From contig JBKPHP010000260.1 of the NCBI GenBank assembly GCA_046729895.1, forward strand, positions 1 to 10,409: a DNA stretch of 10,409 nucleotides. Reading direction: 5' to 3'. Source of the stretch: DASXBA01 sp046729895. GTDB lineage: Bacteria > Actinomycetota > Thermoleophilia > Solirubrobacterales > Thermoleophilaceae. Positions 1 through 6,493 of the stretch are shown here, one piece after another. Position 1 is the stretch's first letter. The number at the start of each line of letters is the position of its first letter. The position numbers and the translations under genes are program-made. Under the pieces are notes generated by a model, which saw only the letters and a list, made by a program, of their open reading frames with translations, ran no database searches and had not been told where the DNA came from.

Positions 1-408
<408 letters not shown>

Positions 409-563
409 AGACTGGCGTGGTTTCATCCGCGGTCCCTCCAAGGTGAACGCGAGGCGCTCGCCCCGAGAGCCGCGGTTCCACTGTCAATCAGAAGAGCGTC
501 GAGTCGCTGGCAGACCGTCGCGTACACGTGCGGCGGTCTCGATCTCGACGGGTATGGCTAGTG

Positions 564-582
564 CCCTTGCGCTAGGCAAGGG
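564..582 (-). repeat. 7-bp hairpin in rRNA leader
   Basis: Perfect inverted repeat CCCTTGC/GCAAGGG with a 5-nt loop, between boxA and 16S. It has no U-tract after it, so it is not a terminator. It is probably a leader RNA stem; its role is unknown. Confidence 0.55.
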
Positions 583-594
583 TCGAGCTTGAGC

Positions 595-627
595 GCGATC
601 GTTCGGTCGCTTCGGACCGGCGATCGC
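595..627 (-). repeat. Extended two-segment hairpin in rRNA leader
   Basis: Outer arms GCGATCG (595-601) and CGATCGC (621-627) pair perfectly. Inner arms CGGTC (604-608) and GACCG (615-619) close a six-base loop GCTTCG, with a small internal bulge between the two stems. It sits directly downstream of boxA in the transcript, where rRNA leaders often carry a boxB-like or processing stem. Its function is inferred only from position. Confidence 0.6.
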
Positions 628-632
628 ACGTG

Positions 633-652
633 CTGTTGAGTTTTCAAAGACC
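633..652 (-). promoter_or_regulatory. boxA-like rRNA antitermination element
   Basis: The minus strand reads GGTCTTTGAAAACTCAACAG. This closely resembles the boxA elements of Gram-positive and actinobacterial rRNA leaders (a TCTTTGAAAACT core followed by CAACA). In the family, boxA RNA binds NusB-NusE so that polymerase transcribes untranslated rRNA without Rho termination. It lies about 225 nt before the 16S 5' end, a normal place for it. The match is from memory of known leaders, not from a search. Confidence 0.75.
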
Positions 653-666
653 GCTTGGCGCCCTCC

Positions 667-683
667 GGGCGGGGACTCCGCCC
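667..683 (-). repeat. 6-bp GC hairpin between terminator and boxA
   Basis: Perfect arms GGGCGG (667-672) and CCGCCC (678-683) with a 5-nt loop. It lies between the intrinsic terminator and boxA and lacks a U-tract. Its role is unknown. Confidence 0.45.
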
Positions 684-700
684 TCCTGCGCCACCGCACG

Positions 701-724
701 AAAAAGGCCTCTCGCTGAGAGGCC
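701..724 (-). terminator. Intrinsic terminator between tyrS and the 16S leader
   Basis: On the minus strand GGCCTCTC (724-717), loop AGC, GAGAGGCC (713-706) forms a perfect 8-bp GC-rich stem followed immediately by five T (705-701). The opposite strand has five A before the stem and no T-run after it, so termination is directed toward 16S only. The simplest job is to end the tyrS transcript, whose stop codon is about 120 nt upstream. It also lies downstream of the promoter candidate at 806-834, and its upstream arm can pair with a second GAGAGGCC copy at 770-763. Confidence 0.85.
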
Positions 725-770
725 CAGCAACCCGCTCCGCTGTCGGGGCGGTACCTACGCCTGGCCTCTC
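725..770 (-). ncRNA. Structured RNA segment able to form an antiterminator
   Basis: On the minus strand a GAGAGGCC copy (770-763) is identical to the terminator's downstream arm. It can pair with the terminator's upstream arm GGCCTCTC (724-717), extended by two pairs (AG with CT) past a bulged G. The enclosed bases can form two small stems, GGCG/CGCC around a 7-nt loop and a CCG/CGG stem, giving a three-way-junction shape. This helix and the terminator hairpin are mutually exclusive, the usual logic of attenuators and riboswitches. I match the interior to no known aptamer. It could instead be a short stand-alone RNA of about 100 nt, or a chance 8-mer in GC-rich DNA. Confidence 0.4.
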
Positions 771-790
771 TCCCGGGTGGTCTTCGTCAT

Positions 791-818
791 CCGGTGCGAC
801 CGAGGAGTGTAGCACCGG
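791..818. repeat. 7-bp inverted repeat enclosing a -10 box
   Basis: Arms CCGGTGC (791-797) and GCACCGG (812-818) flank a 14-nt spacer that contains the putative -10 TACACT (minus strand, 806-811). One arm lies in the promoter spacer and the other just past the predicted start site, so the repeat would act as DNA (a protein site) rather than as RNA. Any regulator is unknown. Confidence 0.45.
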
Positions 819-834
819 GCCGGGGGGCAGTCGA
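806..834 (-). promoter_or_regulatory. Candidate sigma-A-type promoter upstream of the rRNA leader
   Basis: On the minus strand a -35-like TCGACT (834-829) is separated by 17 nt from a -10-like TACACT (811-806), preceded by TGC as in extended -10 promoters. The predicted transcript would start near 799 and run through the structured segment and terminator toward boxA and 16S. The -35 matches the consensus at four of six positions. The sequence from 700 down to boxA is GC-rich with no -10-like hexamer, so this is the best rRNA promoter candidate upstream of boxA. Promoters within tyrS cannot be excluded. Confidence 0.5.
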
Positions 835-841
835 CCCGGCG

Positions 842-2008
842 TCAGGCTCTACGAAGGCGCTTGAAGCGGCGCTTTCCGACCTGGAGCAGAGACCCGTCGA
901 GGCGGTCGGAGGGCAGGTCGAGCTGCCCGTCGGAGAGCGGTTCTCCATCCAGCTTCACGCCCCCCTGGGCGATGAGCCGGCGGCCCTCGGAGCGGGATAT
1001 CCCGAACGCGTCGGAGAGTACCGCCGGCAGGTGGACCGAGTCCCCGGAGATGGCGAACTCCTCCACTTCGTCCGGCGCCTCCCGCTCCACGTGGAGCCGG
1101 TCGAAGTGCGCCTCGGCCGCCGCTGCCGCCTCGTCCCCGTGGAAGCGGGCGGCGAGCGCGCGCGCCATGGCCCGCTTGGACTCGACCGCCGGCCGGGAGG
1201 CGTCGAAGTGCTCCTCGAGCAACAGCTCGTAGTAGACGGGCATGGCCTCGTCGGGCAGCCGCATGAGCTTTCCGAAGGCCTCCTCCGGCGGGTCCGTGAT
1301 CGCCACGTAGTTGCCAAGCGACTTGGACATCCGCTGAATGCCGTCCGTGCCAGGCAGGATGGGCATGGTGAGGATCGACTGCGGCTCCACTCCATAGGCC
1401 TGCTGGACGTCGCGGGCGAGGAGCAGGTTGAACTTCTGGTCGGTGCCGCCGAGCTCGACGTCTGCGCGAACCGCCACTGAGTCGTAGCCTTGTAGCAGCG
1501 GGTAGAGGAGCTCGAGCACCGAGATCGGGTCGCCGGCCGCGTAGCGCTTGGCGAAGTCGTCGCGCTCCAGCAGCTGTGCCACGGTGGCCGTGCGGGCCAG
1601 GCCGAACAGGTCCTCCATCGCCATGTCGAGCCATTCGCTGTTGCGGCGCACCTCGGTCCGATCCCGGTCGAGGATGGTGAACGCCTGCCGCTGGAAGGTC
1701 TCGGCGTTGCGGTCGATCTCCTCGGGGTCGAGCTGCGGGCGGACCTGCGAGCGCCCGCTTGGATCGCCCACGCGGCCGGTGTAGTCACCGACGATCAGGA
1801 CCACGGTATGGCCGAGATCCTGGAACTCCCGCAGCTTCCGCAGGACGACGGTGTGGCCGAGGTGAATGTCCGGGGCCGTGGGGTCGATCCCGAGCTTCGC
1901 ACGCAGCGGGCGGGGCTCCGCGAGCTGGCGCTCCAGGGCTCCCTCGGGGAGGGCTTCGACGGCGTTCCTGAGCAGGAAACGCGCAGCCTCGCCCGCCGTT
2001 TGAGTCAT
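842..2008 (-). CDS. tyrS: Tyrosine--tRNA ligase (TyrRS, TyrZ-like type)
   Basis: A cytoplasmic class I aminoacyl-tRNA synthetase that activates tyrosine with ATP and loads it onto tRNA-Tyr. The protein is 388 residues from the ATG at 2008. The class I HIGH motif reads HLGH (49-52) after KLGIDPTAPDI, and the KMSKS loop reads RMSKS (226-230). GGTDQKFNLLLARD (188-200) is the typical tyrosine-site and helix region. A C-terminal S4-type RNA-binding domain covers about 325-385 (SRSEGRRLIAQGGVKLDG). The wording around HLGH is that of the TyrZ-like clade rather than of E. coli TyrS. An in-frame extension back to 2176 is unlikely: it is Arg-rich, unlike the family, and crosses the divergent gene's start. 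A -10-like TAGCAT ends 7 nt before this ATG and no Shine-Dalgarno is seen, so the mRNA may be leaderless. No T-box leader is present. Confidence 0.96.
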   Translation of the reverse strand: MTQTAGEAARFLLRNAVEALPEGALERQLAEPRPLRAKLGIDPTAPDIHLGHTVVLRKLREFQDLGHTVVLIVGDYTGRVGDPSGRSQVRPQLDPEEIDRNAETFQRQAFTILDRDRTEVRRNSEWLDMAMEDLFGLARTATVAQLLERDDFAKRYAAGDPISVLELLYPLLQGYDSVAVRADVELGGTDQKFNLLLARDVQQAYGVEPQSILTMPILPGTDGIQRMSKSLGNYVAITDPPEEAFGKLMRLPDEAMPVYYELLLEEHFDASRPAVESKRAMARALAARFHGDEAAAAAEAHFDRLHVEREAPDEVEEFAISGDSVHLPAVLSDAFGISRSEGRRLIAQGGVKLDGEPLSDGQLDLPSDRLDGSLLQVGKRRFKRLRRA

Positions 2009-2015
2009 CGGCGCA

Positions 2016-2021
2016 ATGCTA
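2016..2021 (-). promoter_or_regulatory. tyrS -10 element, leaderless start predicted
   Basis: The minus strand carries TAGCAT seven nucleotides before the tyrS ATG (2008-2006). Initiation 6-8 nt past a -10 would fall on or next to the A of the ATG. No convincing -35 hexamer is visible. Leaderless mRNAs are common in actinobacteria. Confidence 0.45.
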
Positions 2022-2025
2022 GACT
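2017..2025 (+). promoter_or_regulatory. Extended -10 for the penicillin-binding protein gene
   Basis: The plus strand has TGC TAGACT, an extended -10 motif, overlapping the tyrS -10 on the other strand by two bases. A TTGAGT at 2000-2005 resembles a -35 but is spaced only 14 nt away, so promoter function would rest on the extended -10. It predicts a leader of about 100 nt if translation starts at 2132. Confidence 0.35.
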
Positions 2026-2131
2026 GCCGCCCTCTCGAGACGCACCCCGCGCCCAGCCGTGACGGGCCGGGGCGTTCGCCGCCAACTCGATGTCGCAAGG
2101 AAGCGCGGGCCGCTTGCCGAGAGCGACCAGC

Positions 2132-4429
2132 ATGCAGCCGCCGCAGACGCCGACATTGCTTCGCACGCCCGCGCACGTGGACGTGCCGATCGTCCAGCCG
2201 GACGGAAGCACGCCCTCGCCGCCCCGCCGGCGGCCCAAGCTCAAGAAGCTGCGGCTCGCCCTGATCCTCCTCGGCCTCACCGTCCTCGCGCTCGTCTCCA
2301 CGGTCTTCGGAATGCTCATGGCGGTCGCCAGTGACCTCCCCGCCCTCGAGAACCAGACGGAGTACAGGAACGCCAGGAACTCGACGCTGCTGGCCGGCAA
2401 CGGCAAGGAGATCGCGACGCTCACCGGCAACCGCAACCGCATCCTGCTGGGACCACGTGAGATCTCACCGAACATCAAGAACGCGGTGATCGCGATCGAG
2501 GACAAGCGCTTCTACAGCCACAAAGGCGTGGACTACAAGGGAATCGCCCGGGCCATGTGGCAGGACGTGCTACGCCAGACAGCCGCGCAGGGCGGCTCGA
2601 CAATCACGCAGCAGTTCGTGAAGAACGCGCTCTCGGCACAGGGCCACCGCTCCGTGTTCCAGAAAATGCGCGAGGCCGCACTGGCCTACCACATGGAAAG
2701 AAAGTGGTCCAAGAACAAGATCCTTACCGAGTACCTGAACACCGTTTACTTCGGAAATGGCGCCTACGGGGTGGAGTCGGCGATGCGCACCTACTTCGGC
2801 GCCGGGGACGGGCCGGCTACCGCCCCGAGCGGGCAGCCCGGGGAGCCACAGCAGGACCGGCATAAGCTGGCGCCGAACGCGACGCCCGCCCAGGCCGCGC
2901 TGCTCGCCGGGATGATCGCCTCCCCGAGCCTCTACGACCCCGCCGAAGACCCGCGGAAGGCGAAGCAGCGGCGCGACGAGGTGCTCAAGCTGATGCTGGA
3001 TCAGGGCTCGATCACCCATCGGGATTACCTGGAAGCGGTCAGGACGGCGCCTCCCACAGAGGACGAGGTGACGCCGCGGCAACTCGACTCCGACCAGCCC
3101 TACTTCTCGAGTTGGCTCACCGAGCAGCTCGTCGATCGCTACAGGCCGGGGGTGGTCTTCGGGGGCGGCCTGAAGATCCGCACGACGATCGATCCTGCCC
3201 TGCAGGAGGCCGCCCAGGAGGCGATCACAAGCCGGCTCGCCGGCGTCGGGCCCGACGCCTCGCTCGTCGCGATCGATAACAAGACCGGCGCGATCAAGGC
3301 GATGATCGGAGGCGCCAACTTCGACAAGAAGCCCTTCAACCTCGCCACCAACGGTCACCGCCAGCCCGGGTCGTCGTTCAAGCCGTTCACGCTGATCGCG
3401 GCGCTCCAGCAGGGTGTGGGGCCGGACTCCACGTTCACATCGAAGCCGAAGGTCTTCCCCGTGCCGGGAAGTAGCCAGGAGAAGTTCGTTGTCCGCAACT
3501 ACGAGGATCAGTACTCGGGGATCGCGTCGCTGCGCTCCGCGACCGCGAGCTCAGACAACTCGGTCTTCGCCGAGCTCGGCCTGGGCGTCGGCACCAGGCG
3601 GATCGCCACCCTCGCGCAGCGCATGGGGCTCCGCACCCGGGTCTCGACCAATCCTTCGATGACGCTCGGCGGGCTCAAGCGGGGGCTCACCCCGCTCGAG
3701 CTGGCGTACGCCTACAGCACGATCGCGAACAAGGGCGTGCGGGTCTCGGGCAGCCTGGCGCCAGGCGGCAAGGGGCCCGTGGCCATCGAGAAGGTCCAAG
3801 GCAGCGGAGTGGACGACACCAACGAGAAGCGAACGGAGCGGGTGTTCCCCGAGATCGTCGGCGACACGGCTCAGCAGCTGCTCTCGGGCGTGATCGAGGG
3901 CGGCACGGGCAAGGCCGCCCAGATCGGCGAGTTCGCCGCCGGCAAGACCGGGACGACCGAGAACTACGGCGACGCCTGGTTCGTCGGCTTCAACAAGGAG
4001 CTGACCGTGGCCGTCTGGGTGGGATACGCCGACCGGCTCAAGCCAATGAAGACCGAGTATCAGGGGAGCCCGGTGGCCGGGGGCACCTACCCTGCCGAGA
4101 TCTGGCACGACTTCATGACCTCGTGGATCGATATCCGCGAGAAGCGCGAGGCGGCCAGGGGCGAGAACAAGGAGGCCCCGGCCCCGGTGCCGCCACCGGA
4201 ACCGCAACAGCCCGTCCCGCCCGCCGAGCAGCCGCCTCCCCAGGCGGATGGGGCGCAGCCGCCCGAGCAGCCGGCAGCCCCGAGCAGCGAGGCTCCTTCG
4301 CCCCCTTCGTCCCCCTCGCCGCCGGCCCCCACGCCGTCTCCGGCGCCCACTCCCTCACCCGCGCCGCCGCCTGGCGGTGCCGGGGGTGGTGGTCCCCCCG
4401 AGGGCGGCGTCGGCGCGCCCAGCGGCTGA
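2132..4429 (+). CDS. Class A penicillin-binding protein (bifunctional transglycosylase/transpeptidase)
   Basis: A membrane-anchored enzyme that polymerises lipid II glycan strands and cross-links their peptides outside the cytoplasmic membrane. From the ATG at 2132 it has 765 residues: a short cytoplasmic tail rich in Pro/Arg/Lys, one membrane helix (about 41-65), and a GT51 transglycosylase with EDKRFYSHKG (123-132, catalytic Glu 123) and GGSTITQQ (154-161). The transpeptidase carries SSFK (active Ser 414), SDN (474-476) and KTGT (605-608). The last ~110 residues are Pro/Ser/Ala-rich with TPSPAP repeats and a Gly-rich end, as in many actinobacterial PBPs. About 25 extra hydrophilic residues (225-249) follow the YFG motif of GT51. 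An in-frame ATG at 2090 would add 14 residues but has no ribosome site; a weak GAGAG precedes 2132. It is divergent from tyrS and converges on mpg with a 4-bp gap and no terminator seen. Confidence 0.95.
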   Translation: MQPPQTPTLLRTPAHVDVPIVQPDGSTPSPPRRRPKLKKLRLALILLGLTVLALVSTVFGMLMAVASDLPALENQTEYRNARNSTLLAGNGKEIATLTGNRNRILLGPREISPNIKNAVIAIEDKRFYSHKGVDYKGIARAMWQDVLRQTAAQGGSTITQQFVKNALSAQGHRSVFQKMREAALAYHMERKWSKNKILTEYLNTVYFGNGAYGVESAMRTYFGAGDGPATAPSGQPGEPQQDRHKLAPNATPAQAALLAGMIASPSLYDPAEDPRKAKQRRDEVLKLMLDQGSITHRDYLEAVRTAPPTEDEVTPRQLDSDQPYFSSWLTEQLVDRYRPGVVFGGGLKIRTTIDPALQEAAQEAITSRLAGVGPDASLVAIDNKTGAIKAMIGGANFDKKPFNLATNGHRQPGSSFKPFTLIAALQQGVGPDSTFTSKPKVFPVPGSSQEKFVVRNYEDQYSGIASLRSATASSDNSVFAELGLGVGTRRIATLAQRMGLRTRVSTNPSMTLGGLKRGLTPLELAYAYSTIANKGVRVSGSLAPGGKGPVAIEKVQGSGVDDTNEKRTERVFPEIVGDTAQQLLSGVIEGGTGKAAQIGEFAAGKTGTTENYGDAWFVGFNKELTVAVWVGYADRLKPMKTEYQGSPVAGGTYPAEIWHDFMTSWIDIREKREAARGENKEAPAPVPPPEPQQPVPPAEQPPPQADGAQPPEQPAAPSSEAPSPPSSPSPPAPTPSPAPTPSPAPPPGGAGGGGPPEGGVGAPSG

Positions 4430-4433
4430 GGCC

Positions 4434-5021
4434 CTACGCCGCCCGCATCGCTGCGGGCCATGGCCGCGAGACGTGCGGGCTGGCCGCGTCGCAGAAGCGC
4501 CAGGGCAGGTCCGCGGCCTTGGTGATGCCGATTCGCGGGCCGCGCACCACCCGGGGCGGAGCCGCGCCGTTCGGCGGCGCGACGATCCGGATGGGACCGT
4601 CGAGCAGCGAGCTGCCATTCAACTCGAGCCTGATGCCCAGGGCCTGGGTGAGCTTCCCGGGTCCGGAGCACAGCTGCTCGTCACGCGCCACGCTGCGCCG
4701 AGAGCGCATGCCTTCCAGTCCCTCGAGCGGCTCTAGCGCACGGATCAGGACCGCCGCGCCCGCCCCCTCCACGTCCGCCACGGCGTTCAGGCAGGCGTGG
4801 ATCCCGTACGAGCGATAGACGTAGGCCATGCCGGGCGCCCCGAAGAGCACCCGGTTGCGCGGCGTGACGCCCCCGAAGGCGTGGCACGCAGGCTCCGACT
4901 CGTGGTAGCTCTCGACCTCCACGATCCGTCCGGCCGCGGATCCGTGACGGATCACGCAGCCCACGAGGTCGTATGCCACGCGGTGGACCGACCGCCCGTA
5001 GAAGTCGGCGCCCAGCGTCAC
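4434..5021 (-). CDS. mpg: DNA-3-methyladenine glycosylase (AAG/MPG family)
   Basis: A monofunctional base-excision repair glycosylase that removes alkylated purines such as 3-methyladenine. The 195 residues match the AAG fold throughout: RIVEVESY (32-39), where Glu37 aligns with the catalytic Glu of human AAG and Tyr39 with its intercalating-region Tyr; the following His47; TPRNR (53-57); YVYRSYGIH (67-75) with Asn79; ALEPLEG (95-101); GPGKLTQALGI (120-130); and RIGITKAADLPWRF (163-176). The length is normal for bacterial members. The start is GTG, overlapping the argH stop in a GTGA tetranucleotide, so translation is probably coupled to argH and the two form one transcript. Its TAG stop lies 4 bp from the convergent penicillin-binding protein stop. 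The pairing with argH is positional; I know of no metabolic link between them. Confidence 0.95.
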   Translation of the reverse strand: MTLGADFYGRSVHRVAYDLVGCVIRHGSAAGRIVEVESYHESEPACHAFGGVTPRNRVLFGAPGMAYVYRSYGIHACLNAVADVEGAGAAVLIRALEPLEGLEGMRSRRSVARDEQLCSGPGKLTQALGIRLELNGSSLLDGPIRIVAPPNGAAPPRVVRGPRIGITKAADLPWRFCDAASPHVSRPWPAAMRAA

Positions 5022-6421
5022 TCGGCCGCGTCGTCCAGCACGTGACGGGCCTGGGCGAGCTGGTCCGCTACGCGCGCCAGGGCCGTGCCCCCCTCCGAGA
5101 CCTTCGATTCCAGCCAGGCCCCCCGCGAGAGCAGCTCGTAGTAGTCGCTGTCCGCACGATGGGTCCCGCTGGCGTCGGCGGCCAGCAGTGGGGGGGCGAG
5201 CTCACGGAGCTCGTCCTCGGTCAGCTCAGAGAGCTTCTTGCCGCGGTCGACGGCGGCGCGGACGAGGTCGGCCACGATCCCGTGCGCCTCCCTGAAGGGG
5301 ATCCCGCGCCGCACCAGGAGATCGGCTACGTCGGTGGCCGCAATGAACTCGTCGGCGGCGGCCTCCGCCATCCGCTCCCGGTGGAAGCTGATGCCGCGCA
5401 GCATGGCCACGGCCACGCTCAGGCAGAGCTCGAGCGTGTCGATCGCGTCGAACAGCGGCTCCTTGTCCTCCTGGAGGTCCTTGTTGTAGGTCAGCGGGAG
5501 CCCGTGAAGCACGCCGTGGAGGCTCACCAGCCCGCCGACGATGCGCGGAGCCTTGGCGCGCAGAAGCTCGGCGGCGTCCGGGTTCTTCTTCTGGGGCATG
5601 AGGCTGGACCCAGAGGCGAACGAGTCGGATACCTCGCAGAAGCCGAACTCCTCGCTCGACCAGAGCACGATCTCGGCGCCGAGCTGCGAGAGGTGGGTCG
5701 CGCAGGTGGCCGCCGCCGCCAGGTAGTCGAGGACGAAGTCGCGGTTCGAGACGGCGTCCAGCGAGTTCTCCGCAACGCCGCCGAAGCCGAGCTCCTGCGC
5801 GACGAACCCGCGGCTCGTGTCGAAGTTCACGCCCGCAAGCGCGCCGGCGCCGAGCGGGAGGTCGTCCGTGGCGTTCATGCAGAAGTTGAAGCGCTGGCGA
5901 TCCCGCCTGAACTTCCAGAAGTAGGCCAGCAGGTGGTGCGACAGGTACACCGGCTGGGCCCGCTGCAGGTGGGTATAACCGGGCATCGGCCAGTCCAGGT
6001 GGCGCTCGGCCAGCTCAATCAGGGCGGTCATCAACTCGTGCAACAGCCCCTTCGCCTCGAGGCTGTGCGCACGCACGAGCATCGCCACGTCGGTGGCCAC
6101 CTGGTCGTTCCGGGACCGAGCCGTCTGCAGCTTGCCGCCCACCGGCCCGACGATCTCGATGAGCCGGCGCTCGATCGCCATGTGCACATCCTCGTCGCCC
6201 GGCCTCAGCTCGAAGCGGTCCTCGTCGATCTCCCGACCGACCTCCTCCAGGCCGCGCTCGAGCTCGGCGAGGTCGCCCTCCGAGATGATTCCTGCGCGCG
6301 CGAGCATGCGCGCGTGGGCCAGCGACTGCTCGAGGTCGTACGGGGCCAGCCGGTAGTCGAACGCGATCGACGAGTTCAGCGCCTGGAAGAGCGGATCCGG
6401 GGGGTCCGAGAAGCGGGCCAT
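5018..6421 (-). CDS. argH: Argininosuccinate lyase
   Basis: The last enzyme of arginine biosynthesis: it splits argininosuccinate into arginine and fumarate in the cytoplasm as a homotetramer. The 467 residues cover the full family length. The three conserved regions of the fumarase/aspartase superfamily are present: TARSRNDQVATD (100-111), GYTHLQRAQP (148-157, catalytic-site His151) and the signature GSSLMPQKKNPD (271-282), whose serine lies on the mobile catalytic loop. The N-terminus is slightly shorter than in E. coli, which is usual. The ATG at 6421 has no Shine-Dalgarno; a TATAAA -10 candidate ends 10 nt upstream inside a 9-bp inverted repeat. mpg overlaps the stop by 4 nt. No other arg gene is in the window, and no ArgR-type ARG box was seen. 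Confidence 0.97.
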   Translation of the reverse strand: MARFSDPPDPLFQALNSSIAFDYRLAPYDLEQSLAHARMLARAGIISEGDLAELERGLEEVGREIDEDRFELRPGDEDVHMAIERRLIEIVGPVGGKLQTARSRNDQVATDVAMLVRAHSLEAKGLLHELMTALIELAERHLDWPMPGYTHLQRAQPVYLSHHLLAYFWKFRRDRQRFNFCMNATDDLPLGAGALAGVNFDTSRGFVAQELGFGGVAENSLDAVSNRDFVLDYLAAAATCATHLSQLGAEIVLWSSEEFGFCEVSDSFASGSSLMPQKKNPDAAELLRAKAPRIVGGLVSLHGVLHGLPLTYNKDLQEDKEPLFDAIDTLELCLSVAVAMLRGISFHRERMAEAAADEFIAATDVADLLVRRGIPFREAHGIVADLVRAAVDRGKKLSELTEDELRELAPPLLAADASGTHRADSDYYELLSRGAWLESKVSEGGTALARVADQLAQARHVLDDAAE

Positions 6422-6453
6422 GGCTGCCCGTTTTATAGCCCGTGCGGGCAGCC
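6422..6453. repeat. Perfect 9-bp inverted repeat at the argH start
   Basis: Arms GGCTGCCCG (6422-6430) and CGGGCAGCC (6445-6453) are perfect and separated by 14 nt. One arm abuts the argH ATG, and the spacer holds the TATAAA -10 candidate (minus strand, 6437-6432). It could be an operator at the promoter or, in longer transcripts from upstream, an RNA hairpin that hides the start codon. There is no T-run on the argH strand, so it is not a typical terminator of the upstream gene. Confidence 0.6.
6432..6437 (-). promoter_or_regulatory. argH -10 candidate
   Basis: TATAAA on the minus strand, ten nucleotides before the argH ATG, in the AT-rich loop of the inverted repeat at 6422-6453. A start site about 7 nt downstream would leave a leader of only a few bases. 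No clear -35 is visible 16-18 nt upstream. Confidence 0.4.
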
Positions 6454-6493
6454 GGCCCTCGCTCCGGGCTCATCGGAGCCGTGTTGGAACGTG

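Larger units (their letters stand above)
409..799 (-). other. 16S rRNA operon leader region
   Basis: No protein gene is supported between the 16S 5' end and the tyrS stop. Reading the minus strand from 799 to 409, the region holds a structured segment ending in an intrinsic terminator (770-701), a 6-bp GC hairpin (683-667), a boxA-like element (652-633), two further hairpins (627-595 and 582-564), and a stretch of about 150 nt with no clear element before 16S. The part next to 16S should contain one strand of the 16S processing stem. Its partner lies beyond the left edge, so I cannot show the pairing. Promoter placement for the rRNA operon is uncertain: I see a promoter-like sequence only upstream of the terminator. 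Confidence 0.7.

Noticed and set aside
482..487. Perfect -35 TTGACA on the minus strand in the 16S leader
   Set aside because: Positions 459-464 and their neighbours, where a -10 should fall, are GC-only or nearly so. It also lies downstream of boxA, so it is unlikely to be the main rRNA promoter.
725..770. T-box riboswitch, suggested by AGGTACCGCC on the minus strand near a terminator and near tyrS
   Set aside because: The T-box core needs TGGNACC; here the first base is A. No stem I or specifier loop is seen, and the element lies downstream of tyrS, not in its leader.
706..775. Glycine riboswitch, suggested by GGGAGAGA ... CCTCTCAG
   Set aside because: The conserved GCCGAAGG core and the trailing GGCAAAAGGAC segment are absent, and no glycine-cleavage gene follows.
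794..1480. Plus-strand open frame opposite tyrS (228 codons)
   Set aside because: It is antisense to the conserved synthetase, has no family features, and overlaps the leader promoter region.
2009..2176. Longer tyrS start at 2176
   Set aside because: The added 56 residues are Arg-rich and absent from the family, and they would run across the divergent promoter and the start of the penicillin-binding protein gene.
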